A stretch of DNA of 64,000 bases from Chryseobacterium camelliae (lineage in GTDB: Bacteria; Bacteroidota; Bacteroidia; Flavobacteriales; Weeksellaceae). Both the position numbers and the translations under genes were made by a program. The notes below the pieces were generated by a model. That model ran no database searches and was not told the origin of the DNA. It worked only from the letters and a program-made list of their open reading frames with translations. The stretch lies in the NCBI RefSeq assembly GCF_002770595.1, contig NZ_CP022986.1:3472001-3536000 (forward strand). Reading direction: 5' to 3'. Position 1 is the stretch's first letter. Each line of letters starts with the position of its first letter. Below are positions 40,333-48,885 of this stretch, in pieces.

Positions 40333-41838
40333 ATGTCACAACCGCTTACGGGCAGAACACCCAAACCAAAATATGATGTTGTATTGGTAGGGGGCGGCAT
40401 CATGAGTGCCACATTAGCCACCTTACTGCATGAATTTGATCCCAATCTGGAAATTGCGATTTTTGAAAGGCTCGGAAGATTTGCCAAAGAGAGTACCGCT
40501 GCCTGGAATAACGCAGGAACAGGGCATTCGGCATTTTGTGAGCTTAATTATACTCCGGAAAAACCGGACGGAACCATTGATATTTCCAAAGCTGAAAGCA
40601 TTGCGGAACAGTTTGAAATTTCCAAGCAGTTCTGGTCTTATCTGATCAGCAAAGGATACATTCAAAACCCAAAGGACTTTATCAATTCCTGCCCTCATAT
40701 GAGCTTGGTCTTCGGTGAAAAAGATGCCGAATACCTGAAAAAAAGATACGACAAAATGACCCTGTCAACGCTTTTTCAGGGGATGCAGTTTTCCAATGAT
40801 CACGACAAGCTGAAGGAATGGATCCCGCTGGTGATAAGAAAGAGAAATGCCACCGAAATTATGGCGGCTACGAAAATGGACCTGGGTACCGATGTAAATT
40901 TCGGATCGCTGACCCGGAAAATGGGAAGGCACCTGCTGGAAGATTCCAACGTAGAGGTATTCCTGTACCATGAAGTAAAGGATATTGACCCGAGAGCAGA
41001 CGGAAAATGGCAGATGAAAATTAAAGACAGGATCCACAGCCATAAACAGGAAGTGGTGGCAGACTTCGTATTCATCGGCGCCGGAGGGTATGCTTTACCC
41101 TTGCTAGAAAGCTCAGATATCAAAGAAAGCGAAGGGTATGGCGGCTTTCCTGTATCAGGGCAATGGCTGGTTACCCATAATCAGGACCTGGTGGAGCAAC
41201 ATCAGGCGAAAGTATATACGCAGGCTACTGTGGATGCGCCGCCCATGTCTGTCCCGCATCTGGACCTGAGGATTATTGACGGTAAAAAAGCCTTGCTTTT
41301 CGGGCCGTTTGCAGGCTTTTCAACCAAATTCCTGAAGGAAGGAAGCTACCTTGATCTTCCGGAAAGTGTGAATACCAAAAACATAAGATCCCTGTTTGGT
41401 GCCTGGTGGCATAACCTTCCGCTCACCAAGTACCTGGTACAGCAGGTGGCGATGAATAAAGCCCAGCGTATACAACACCTGAGGGAGTTTATCAAAGATG
41501 CCAAAGAGGAGGACTGGGAACTGAAAGTAGCCGGCCAAAGGGTTCAGATCATCAAAAAAGATGAAAAAGACGGTGGTAAACTGGAATTCGGGACTGAAGT
41601 CGTGGTAAACAAAGCGGGAACAATCGCTTCCCTGCTGGGAGCATCACCCGGAGCCTCCACAGCAGTATACGCCATGCTGAATGTCCTTGAAAAATGTTTT
41701 CCTGAAAAACTTGAAGGAGAATGGAAAGATAAACTGATGGAAATGATTCCTTCTTATGGACAGAAACTTTCCGGCAATCCTGAACTTACCCTTAAAATGA
41801 GGGACTACACCAAAGAAAAACTGGAACTGGAATATTAA
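40333..41838 (+). CDS. mqo: Malate:quinone oxidoreductase
   Basis: 501 residues, the usual length. FAD-binding GGGIMSATLATLL (20-32), ERLGRFAKESTAAWNNAGTGHSA and the C-terminal GASPGASTAVYAML are Mqo signatures. A peripheral membrane flavoprotein that oxidises malate to oxaloacetate and passes electrons to quinone in the TCA cycle. Single gene; an inverted repeat at 41848-41900 follows and may end transcription. Confidence 0.96.
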   Translation: MSQPLTGRTPKPKYDVVLVGGGIMSATLATLLHEFDPNLEIAIFERLGRFAKESTAAWNNAGTGHSAFCELNYTPEKPDGTIDISKAESIAEQFEISKQFWSYLISKGYIQNPKDFINSCPHMSLVFGEKDAEYLKKRYDKMTLSTLFQGMQFSNDHDKLKEWIPLVIRKRNATEIMAATKMDLGTDVNFGSLTRKMGRHLLEDSNVEVFLYHEVKDIDPRADGKWQMKIKDRIHSHKQEVVADFVFIGAGGYALPLLESSDIKESEGYGGFPVSGQWLVTHNQDLVEQHQAKVYTQATVDAPPMSVPHLDLRIIDGKKALLFGPFAGFSTKFLKEGSYLDLPESVNTKNIRSLFGAWWHNLPLTKYLVQQVAMNKAQRIQHLREFIKDAKEEDWELKVAGQRVQIIKKDEKDGGKLEFGTEVVVNKAGTIASLLGASPGASTAVYAMLNVLEKCFPEKLEGEWKDKLMEMIPSYGQKLSGNPELTLKMRDYTKEKLELEY

Positions 41839-41847
41839 TTTATAAGC

Positions 41848-41912
41848 AATGAGTAATGGGAATACATAATACAGCATTAAACAATTACCCATTACTCATT
41901 ATTCATTATTCA
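41848..41912. repeat. ATTACTCATT-type inverted repeat
   Basis: Perfect 13-bp arms AATGAGTAATGGG (41848-41860) and CCCATTACTCATT (41888-41900), followed by more ATTCATT units. It is the same repeat family as in the tRNA-like array at about 22.2-22.7 kb. Confidence 0.75.
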
Positions 41913-41918
41913 TCATCA

Positions 41919-42320
41919 ATGTCTGATACCCTTGTAAAACCCGTCATTGCCAAAGAGCTGCTGGAATCCCTTCAGGCTAAAACCGAAGAAGAAAAGCAGG
42001 TGATCGTGCACTGTTGTTTTCCTGCCTCTCCGTCTTTAGGAAACCTGATCAGGATCTGGCCGTCCACTTATCTTTTTGATCTCCAGTCTGACCATCAGAG
42101 CAAGCTCATCCATACGGAGAATATAACGTTATTTCCTTACTGGACGCCGATTCCTTTCATGAAGGATTTCTGGTTTACCCTTATTTTTTCAGGCCTGCCG
42201 AAAGATTGTAAAAGCTTCGATCTTAGAGAAGTCATTCCTGAAGAAGGTGGGTTCTATGTGGAATCGGTAAAAAGAAACTCTTCAGATGTTTACCGCGTGA
42301 AAATATCAGAATCCTATTGA
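41919..42320 (+). CDS. Hypothetical protein
   Basis: 133 residues from the ATG at 41919; earlier in-frame codons lie within the repeat element. No signal peptide, no membrane helix. HCCFPASPSLGNLIRIWPST and a Trp-rich FPYWTPIPFMKDFWFTLIFSGL segment are distinctive, but I do not recognise the family. It is 3 bases before the ANT(6)-like gene, suggesting cotranscription. Confidence 0.65.
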   Translation: MSDTLVKPVIAKELLESLQAKTEEEKQVIVHCCFPASPSLGNLIRIWPSTYLFDLQSDHQSKLIHTENITLFPYWTPIPFMKDFWFTLIFSGLPKDCKSFDLREVIPEEGGFYVESVKRNSSDVYRVKISESY

Positions 42321-42323
42321 TGT

Positions 42324-43199
42324 ATGAAGACAAGAGAAAAGAAGCTGAATGATATCATCAGATGGGCAGAAACCAATCCGGATATCAGGGCTGTGCTGCT
42401 CACCAGTTCCCTAGCCAATCCTTACGCTCCTGTAGATGACCTGAGTGATCTTGATATCGAACTTATACTGACAGACCGAAACAGGTATGAAACGGAGGAT
42501 GGCTGGATCAGAGTTTTTGGTGAACCGGTATGTATCATTGAAGAAAGTGCTGAGGCTTTTGATGGGATCCATGCCATGAAGATGGTGCTCTATTCAGATC
42601 ATGTAAAAGTAGATTTTAAACTGTACGGAACTCGGGAATTTAATCAGGAAGTACAGTCAGAAGCCTTTCCGGAAGACTGGGATGTCGGATATAATGTGCT
42701 GGTGGACAAAGATGGGATTACCGGATCTATGAAAGCTCCGTCTTATCAGTCAATCATGATCGCAAAACCATCCGAAGAGGAATTTTACCGGCTGATCAAA
42801 GACTTTTGGTGGGATACGGCCTATGTCGCCAAATGCCTGAATCGCGGGGATATTTTTTATGTAAAATACATGGCTGAAAATATTATCCGCACAGAATACC
42901 TGATCCCTTTAATAGAATGGCATATTGCATCCGGGCATCACTGGAAGAATATAACCACCAATAAACACGGAAGGCTGTTTAAAAAATACCTATCCAATGG
43001 CTTATGGCAGAAAGTGGAAGCCACATTTTCAGGCCATGACACAGAAGAAAACTGGAACGCATTATGGGCCATGACAGACCTGGTGCATACTCTTGGAATC
43101 AGCCTGTCTGAACATCTTGGTTATACTTATCCTTTGGAAATAGAGAAGGGAATGATGAAGCATCTGCATTACGTTCAAAACCTGAAAAGTAGTTTTTAG
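42324..43199 (+). CDS. Aminoglycoside 6-adenylyltransferase-like (ANT(6)/AadS-type) protein
   Basis: 291 residues. Nucleotidyltransferase motif LLTSSLANPYAPVDDLSDLDIELIL (about 25-50), with the two catalytic Asp in SDLDIEL and a third in KVDFKL. The C-terminal helical domain with DFWWDTAYVAKCLNRGD is typical of streptomycin 6-adenylyltransferases. The usual GSR motif reads SSL. Chromosomal members are widespread in Chryseobacterium and may or may not confer resistance. It has no mobile-element context here, so it is probably ancestral. Confidence 0.88.
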   Translation: MKTREKKLNDIIRWAETNPDIRAVLLTSSLANPYAPVDDLSDLDIELILTDRNRYETEDGWIRVFGEPVCIIEESAEAFDGIHAMKMVLYSDHVKVDFKLYGTREFNQEVQSEAFPEDWDVGYNVLVDKDGITGSMKAPSYQSIMIAKPSEEEFYRLIKDFWWDTAYVAKCLNRGDIFYVKYMAENIIRTEYLIPLIEWHIASGHHWKNITTNKHGRLFKKYLSNGLWQKVEATFSGHDTEENWNALWAMTDLVHTLGISLSEHLGYTYPLEIEKGMMKHLHYVQNLKSSF

Positions 43200-43226
43200 T
43201 CCTGTTTAATCCTTATCTTTAAGAAT

Positions 43227-43844
43227 ATGAAAAATATATTTGTATTTCTCTTGCTCCTCCCTTTAGGGCTGTTTTCCCAGAAAATGGTGTCTAAGGAAGT
43301 AATGGATGTCAAAAAGTTTCAGGAAGACCTGAATGCAGAATACCTTAATCCTAAAGAAACTCCTTTACGGGGAGATCATTTTTCCAGCTTTAAAGGGCAC
43401 CCGTTCTTTCCTTTCGATATGAAATACAGGGTAACCGCAGATTTTAAGAAAACGAAAAATCCGAAACCTTTTGAAATTCCCACTTCTTCCGGTAAAACAA
43501 AAACGTACAGGGAATATGGTAAAGCAACTTTTAAGCTTAACGGGGAAAACTATACCTTAACTCTGTATCAGAGCCTTGATCTGATCAAACAGAAAAAATA
43601 CCGGAACTATTTGTTTCTGCCGTTCCGTGATGCTACCAACGGAAAGGAAACATACGGCGGTGGAAAATATATGGACCTTACCACTCCAAAAGGAAATACG
43701 GTAATTCTGGATTTCAATCAGTCCTACCAGCCTTACTGTGCCTATAACGCTTATGATTATAACTGTCCGATTGTCCCCGAAGAAAATAAACTTCCTGTAG
43801 AAATCAGGGCAGGCGTAATGTATGATGATGTGTATCATCAGTAA
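43227..43844 (+). CDS. DUF1684 secreted protein
   Basis: 205 residues with a signal peptide (MKNIFVFLLLLPLGLFSQ). GHPFFPFDMKYRVTADF, YREYGKATFKLNGENYTLTLYQS, YLFLPFRDATNGKETYGGGKYMDL and the C-terminal FNQSYQPYCAYNAYDYNCPIVPEENKLPVEIRAG match DUF1684. The family is beta-rich, extracytoplasmic and of unknown function. A weak -7-like box (TATCTTTA) lies just upstream. Single gene. Confidence 0.88.
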   Translation: MKNIFVFLLLLPLGLFSQKMVSKEVMDVKKFQEDLNAEYLNPKETPLRGDHFSSFKGHPFFPFDMKYRVTADFKKTKNPKPFEIPTSSGKTKTYREYGKATFKLNGENYTLTLYQSLDLIKQKKYRNYLFLPFRDATNGKETYGGGKYMDLTTPKGNTVILDFNQSYQPYCAYNAYDYNCPIVPEENKLPVEIRAGVMYDDVYHQ

Positions 43845-43912
43845 CACTAAACCTTAGTCAGCGCGTACCAAACCAGATGTATTGTCTGACAACTTTTTTA
43901 AACACGAATGCT

Positions 43913-44386
43913 ATGGTATCCCTCCGATTTTTTCAACCTGAAGATCTTGCCGAACTCAGCTATAGCCTGGATGAGGTTCAGGCTGGAAACACTTCACTGG
44001 CAGCCAAGGCGCTGGAAAGGTTCAGGCAAAGGAATACCGGCAAAGAATTTCCGGTAACAATTCTGTTCAATGGAAAGCCGGCCGGTTTTTTTTCACTGGA
44101 CTTCGGAGAAGATAAACATGATTTGACTAATAATCCTGAAGCCGTTTTGTTCAGGTCTTTTTCCATAAACCCTTTATTACAGGGAAAAGGTATCGGAACA
44201 TCTGTCATGACGGAGTTAGAAGGCTTCATAAAAACCAATTTTAAAGATTGTAATGAAGTTGTTCTGGCTGTCAATCAGAGCAATACTTCTGCTTACCAGC
44301 TGTACCTCAAAGCCGGATATTGCTATGGAGGAAAATCCAGAATAGGCAGGAGCGGTCCGCAGGATATCCTTTATAAAAAAGTTTAA
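43913..44386 (+). CDS. GNAT-family N-acetyltransferase
   Basis: 157 residues from the Met before VSLRFFQP; a longer start at 43877 is possible but lies outside the domain. The acetyl-CoA loop INPLLQGKGIGTSVM (R/QxxGxG/A) and the C-terminal AVNQSNTSAYQLYLKAGY are typical. The substrate cannot be inferred. Confidence 0.85.
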   Translation: MVSLRFFQPEDLAELSYSLDEVQAGNTSLAAKALERFRQRNTGKEFPVTILFNGKPAGFFSLDFGEDKHDLTNNPEAVLFRSFSINPLLQGKGIGTSVMTELEGFIKTNFKDCNEVVLAVNQSNTSAYQLYLKAGYCYGGKSRIGRSGPQDILYKKV

Positions 44387-44458
44387 GAAAATTTTAAGTC
44401 GTAAATTCTAGTTTGGCGTGATACTTTCCTGTACATTTAGGTATCAAATCAAAAAACT

Positions 44459-45268
44459 ATGGAAATATCTCTTAAAAACCAGGTAGCAGTAGTTACCGGG
44501 GCTTCAAGCGGAATAGGAACCGGAATCGCCAAATCACTGGCCGCCGCCGGAGCAACGGTTATTGTTAACCATTCATCAGAGCGTTCTCAGCCGGATGCTG
44601 AAAAGGTATTGAAAGAAATTACGGATGCCGGCGGAAAAGGCGTGACGTACCGTTGTGATGTCTCTAAAGAAGAGGAAGTCATCAAAATGTTTGAAGATAC
44701 CGTTGCGCAGTTCGGCACTGTGGATATTCTGGTCAACAATGCAGGCATTCAGAAAGATGCCAAATTTATTGATATGACCATTGATCAGTGGAACGCGGTA
44801 ATCGGCGTCAACCTTACCGGACAGTTCCTGTGTGCAAGGGAGGCGATAAAAGAGTTTCTTCGTCGCGGAATTGATCCTGCCCGTTCCGTAGCCTGCGGAA
44901 AAATCATTCATATCAGTTCTGTACATGAAGTAATTCCCTGGGCAGGACATGCCAATTATGCCTCCAGTAAAGGCGCGATCAGGATGCTTATGCAGACGCT
45001 GGCCCAGGAGTACGGAAGCAAGAAGATCCGGGTGAATTCCATCTGTCCGGGTGCCATCCAAACCCCAATCAATACCGATGCCTGGGATACACCGGAAGCT
45101 CTGAAATCATTGCTTACCTTAATTCCGTACGACCGAATCGGACAGCCTGAAGATATCGGTAATCTCGCTGCATTCCTCGCCAGTGACCTGTCAGATTATA
45201 TTACAGGGACCAGCATCTTTGTAGACGGAGGGATGAAAACCTACGAAAGTTTTGCAACAGGAGGGTAG
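44459..45268 (+). CDS. SDR-family glucose 1-dehydrogenase-like oxidoreductase
   Basis: 269 residues. TGASSGIG (13-20), DILVNNAG, ISSVHE and YASSK (catalytic Ser, Tyr and Lys all present), then NSICPGAIQTPIN and the C-terminal ITGTSIFVDGGM: a complete classical SDR of the glucose 1-dehydrogenase type. NAD(P)-dependent oxidation of a sugar is likely. It lies upstream of the GH63-like glucosidase, so the pair may act on released glucose, though the 248-base gap suggests separate promoters. Confidence 0.92.
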   Translation: MEISLKNQVAVVTGASSGIGTGIAKSLAAAGATVIVNHSSERSQPDAEKVLKEITDAGGKGVTYRCDVSKEEEVIKMFEDTVAQFGTVDILVNNAGIQKDAKFIDMTIDQWNAVIGVNLTGQFLCAREAIKEFLRRGIDPARSVACGKIIHISSVHEVIPWAGHANYASSKGAIRMLMQTLAQEYGSKKIRVNSICPGAIQTPINTDAWDTPEALKSLLTLIPYDRIGQPEDIGNLAAFLASDLSDYITGTSIFVDGGMKTYESFATGG

Positions 45269-45468
45269 GGTTGAGTTAAAGTGTGGGAGAGTTAGAGTGT
45301 TTTAGAGTGCCGAATGTAGAAATATCATGAAATATATCAGCGATGTCAGTCCACCCCGGATCATATCTGAAGATTGTAATTTCATGCTCAAAATATATGA
45401 ATACATGATGCTTTTACAGCAGTACAACTATCCTGGCTAATCAACAGATTTTTATATAATGCAATTAG

Positions 45469-45493
45469 AAAGTACAAAAATATATTGTACTTT
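45469..45493. promoter_or_regulatory. Palindrome upstream of glucosidase gene
   Basis: Perfect 9-bp inverted repeat AAAGTACAA (45469-45477) and TTGTACTTT (45485-45493), spacer AAATATA. Its place 24 bases before the ATG suggests an operator; the regulator is not in view. Confidence 0.55.
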
Positions 45494-45516
45494 TTACATC
45501 AATACATAATACATCT

Positions 45517-48174
45517 ATGACGGAAAAAGAACGACTGCCCGACCTTTCCTGGAAAAAATGGGGCCCTTATGTCAGTAACCGGCAATGGGGAACCGTGCGG
45601 GAAGACTACAGTGCAGATGGTGATGCATGGAATTACACCAACCACGATATTGCAGAGGCTAAGGCTTACCGCTGGGGAGAAGAAGGCATATGCGGGATCT
45701 GTGATGATATGCAGAAACTTGTTTTTTCTATCGGATTCTGGAATAAAAAAGATAGAATGGTCAAGGAACGTCTTTTCGGGCTTTCCAACCGGCAGGGAAA
45801 CCATGGGGAAGATGTAAAGGAATATTTCTATTATCTGGATTCTACGCCTACGCATTCTTACATGAAAATGCTGTACAAATATCCGCAGAATCCATTTCCC
45901 TACGAGGATCTGGTGTCAACCAATGCAGAAAGAGGTAAAAAAGATCCGGAATATGAACTGCTGGACACAGGGGTTTTCGATGGTAATGAATACTTTGACC
46001 TGTTCATCGAATATGCTAAGGCGGATGCGGATGACCTGCTGGTCAGGCTGACTGTTGTAAACAAATCGGGAAAAGAGGCACCTCTGGTCATTCTGCCCTC
46101 CCTATGGTTCAGGAATACCTGGAGGTGGGGATATGATGATTATAAACCTGCTCTAAGTGCGCAGCAGGAAGATCATATCAGGATTGAGCACAGAGATCTG
46201 TCCATTAAAAACATATATGCCCGACAGTCTGATAAGACATTGTTTTGCGATAACGAAACCAATAATCAGAGGCTGTACGGTTCTTCCAATGCAACGGCTT
46301 ACTGTAAGGACGGGATTAATGATTATATCATTAACGGCAATGAAGCTGCTGTCAACCCTGAGCATACCGGTACAAAAGCCTCTTTCCTCATTGAAGAAAC
46401 TTTTCAGGCCGGCGGAAGCAAAACTTTTGAATTCAGGCTTTCAGGCAAGGACCTGGAGCAACCTTTTGCCCAATTTAATGCATTGTTTGACTCGCGGAAG
46501 GCTGAAGCAGACGAATTCTATGCGGATCTCCAGAAGGAAATCACATCAGAGGATGAACGCATGGTTCAGCGGCAGGCGTTCGCCGGCATACTATGGAATA
46601 AGATGTTTTATCATTACAATGTTGAAAAATGGCTCAAAGGAGACCCTGCCGACATCAAACCGCCGAAATCCCGTGAAAAAATCAGGAACTTCCAATGGAA
46701 GCACCTCAACAATGAGCATATTATTTCCATGCCTGATAAATGGGAATATCCCTGGTATGCAACCTGGGACCTCGCTTTTCATGCAATGAGTTTTTCACTC
46801 ATAGATCCCGGTTTTGCCAAGCACCAGCTGAAGCTGTTTCTTTTTGAATGGTATATGCATCCTAACGGGCAGCTCCCCGCCTACGAATGGGATTTCAGTG
46901 ATGTCAATCCGCCGGTGCATGCATGGGCTGTATTTAGGGTATTTAAAATTGACGAGCACCTCAGCGGCAAGCCGGACCTTCAGTTCCTGGAAAGTGCTTT
47001 CCAGAAGCTCCTGATGAATTTTACGTGGTGGGTCAATAAGAAAGACCATAACGGCAACAATATCTTTGAAGGCGGTTTTCTTGGGCTGGATAATATTGGC
47101 GTTTTCGACCGTAATGCCGTCCTCCCGAATGGTGAACAGCTTGAACAGTCAGACGGGACCAGCTGGATGGCGATGTTTGCCTTAAATATGATGCGGATTG
47201 CCCTCGAACTGGCTCTATACAACAATATTTATGAGGAAATGGCCATGAAATTCTTTGAACATTTCCTGGCGATTGCCAATTCGCTGGATAAGATGGGAGA
47301 TGAATGCTTCAGCCTTTGGGATGATGAGGATGAGTTTTTCTATGACGCCATTGCTGCAAGCGACGGAAGCCATATGTACCTTAAACTGAGGTCTATCGTG
47401 GGATTGATTCCTATGTTTGCCGTCGAGGTGATTGATGACGAAATGATCGAGAAACTTCCTAATTTCAAGAAAAGGATGAATTGGGTGCTCGAAAATAAGC
47501 CCGAACTGGCCGCATTGGTTTCGCACTGGCAGGTAAAAGGGCAGGACTCCAAGCATTTGCTCTCATTGTTAAGAGGGCACCGGCTGAAAAGGCTTTTATA
47601 CCGGATGCTGAACCCTGATGAATTCCTGAGTGAATACGGGATCCGCGCTTTATCAAAAGAATATGAGGATCATCCTTATACCATACAGATCAACGGGGTC
47701 AATTATTCTGTAAAATATACGCCGGCAGAAAGCGACAGCTCCCTGTTCGGTGGCAACAGCAACTGGCGCGGACCGATATGGTTTCCGATCAATTTCCTGA
47801 TTATAGAAAGCCTGCAGCGTTTTTTCTTTTATTACAGCCCTGATTTCCTCGTTGAATACCCTACTGGAAGCGGGAAATTCTCCAATCTGGATGAAATTGC
47901 TGAATCGTTGAGCAAACGCCTGTCTGCCCTGTTTTTAAAGGATGAAGACGGGAAACGGCCTTTCAACGGACAATATCCGAGATTTCAGAGCGATCCCGAT
48001 TTTAAAGATTATATCCTCTTCTATGAATATTTCCACGGAGACAGCGGACGTGGAGTAGGAGCATCACATCAAACCGGCTGGACCGGACTGATTGCCAAAA
48101 TCCTCCATCCAAGGCTTTCGAGAAAGGTCGCCGAGTCCGAAACCCAGATGCCGGAAGGAATGGATGCCCAATAA
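45517..48174 (+). CDS. GH63-like glucosidase (MGH1-type (alpha/alpha)6 domain)
   Basis: 885 residues, no signal peptide. An N-terminal beta-rich part is followed by a large (alpha/alpha)6 catalytic part with PWYATWDLAFHAMSF, LPAYEWDFSDVNPPVHAWA, FLGLDNIGVFDRN, GTSWMAMFALNM and the C-terminal NWRGPIWFPINFLI and HQTGWTG. These are landmarks of GH63/MOGS-like alpha-glucosidases. It probably hydrolyses alpha-glucosides such as mannosylglycerate/glucosylglycerate-type solutes or glucan ends in the cytoplasm; the substrate is uncertain. Confidence 0.88.
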   Translation: MTEKERLPDLSWKKWGPYVSNRQWGTVREDYSADGDAWNYTNHDIAEAKAYRWGEEGICGICDDMQKLVFSIGFWNKKDRMVKERLFGLSNRQGNHGEDVKEYFYYLDSTPTHSYMKMLYKYPQNPFPYEDLVSTNAERGKKDPEYELLDTGVFDGNEYFDLFIEYAKADADDLLVRLTVVNKSGKEAPLVILPSLWFRNTWRWGYDDYKPALSAQQEDHIRIEHRDLSIKNIYARQSDKTLFCDNETNNQRLYGSSNATAYCKDGINDYIINGNEAAVNPEHTGTKASFLIEETFQAGGSKTFEFRLSGKDLEQPFAQFNALFDSRKAEADEFYADLQKEITSEDERMVQRQAFAGILWNKMFYHYNVEKWLKGDPADIKPPKSREKIRNFQWKHLNNEHIISMPDKWEYPWYATWDLAFHAMSFSLIDPGFAKHQLKLFLFEWYMHPNGQLPAYEWDFSDVNPPVHAWAVFRVFKIDEHLSGKPDLQFLESAFQKLLMNFTWWVNKKDHNGNNIFEGGFLGLDNIGVFDRNAVLPNGEQLEQSDGTSWMAMFALNMMRIALELALYNNIYEEMAMKFFEHFLAIANSLDKMGDECFSLWDDEDEFFYDAIAASDGSHMYLKLRSIVGLIPMFAVEVIDDEMIEKLPNFKKRMNWVLENKPELAALVSHWQVKGQDSKHLLSLLRGHRLKRLLYRMLNPDEFLSEYGIRALSKEYEDHPYTIQINGVNYSVKYTPAESDSSLFGGNSNWRGPIWFPINFLIIESLQRFFFYYSPDFLVEYPTGSGKFSNLDEIAESLSKRLSALFLKDEDGKRPFNGQYPRFQSDPDFKDYILFYEYFHGDSGRGVGASHQTGWTGLIAKILHPRLSRKVAESETQMPEGMDAQ

Positions 48175-48195
48175 TAGTTTTTGATTGGTGTCTAA

Positions 48196-48882
48196 CTACT
48201 CAAAGATCTGCTGGATAATTTCCAGAGAAGCAGGAATGCTGAAATCGGTAATATGGTAATGGTAATAGACCAGTATACTGTCTAAAAAGTCTTTCCTTAA
48301 TGAAACGGGAATCTTTATGCCATACGGCTGCTGTGAAGACATAATATGTTTCCACAATTCTGAAATCTCAGCAGTGAACAGCTGATGATTCAGGCCGGAG
48401 GAATATGTTCCGGTTTCCGGATCCAGATATTTCCCATCTGCCGAAAGGGGTGCTACTCCCTGTATTTTAAGGATTTTAATAAGAAAAATAAGATGGGACT
48501 GGTAATTGTGGTGGCTGAGTACCTCTAAAAATTCAGCAACGCTGGAAAAAATACCCGGATTTTTATGTTCCTCCCTTAAAATCTGGTTCAGGAAATCCGA
48601 TATGAAAAATACAATGGTATTGATTTTAACATCAGTATACATATCGTAATTATTGACCAGTTCCAGCCTGGAAGCGGTACATATTCCGTTGCCTTTTACG
48701 GGATTAACGGTAAAGCTTAGCCGGTTCAGCGGTTGGAGCAATGCCTTTTTTTTATTTTTTTTGGCATAAATTCCCTTCAGAAAATAGGTTTGGAATCCTT
48801 CTTCTTCAGTAAAGCAGTACAGCACCGCATCATGGTCGCCGTATTTGAGGTAAGAAAGTAAAAAACCGTTCTGTAAATTCAT
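48196..48882 (-). CDS. recO: DNA repair protein RecO
   Basis: 228 residues with the N-terminal OB fold (NGFLLSYLKYGDHDAVLYCFTEEEGFQTYFLKG) and the helical C-terminal domain. The zinc-binding Cys cluster of many RecO proteins is absent, as usual in Bacteroidota. It loads RecA on gapped DNA together with RecR. It follows porZ by 3 bases on the same strand, a conserved flavobacterial arrangement. Confidence 0.92.
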   Translation of the reverse strand: MNLQNGFLLSYLKYGDHDAVLYCFTEEEGFQTYFLKGIYAKKNKKKALLQPLNRLSFTVNPVKGNGICTASRLELVNNYDMYTDVKINTIVFFISDFLNQILREEHKNPGIFSSVAEFLEVLSHHNYQSHLIFLIKILKIQGVAPLSADGKYLDPETGTYSSGLNHQLFTAEISELWKHIMSSQQPYGIKIPVSLRKDFLDSILVYYHYHITDFSIPASLEIIQQIFE

Positions 48883-48885
48883 GGA

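Noticed and set aside
42324..43199. Acquired resistance cassette (ANT(6)-like)
   Set aside because: No mobile-element genes or composition change nearby; looks like a resident chromosomal gene.
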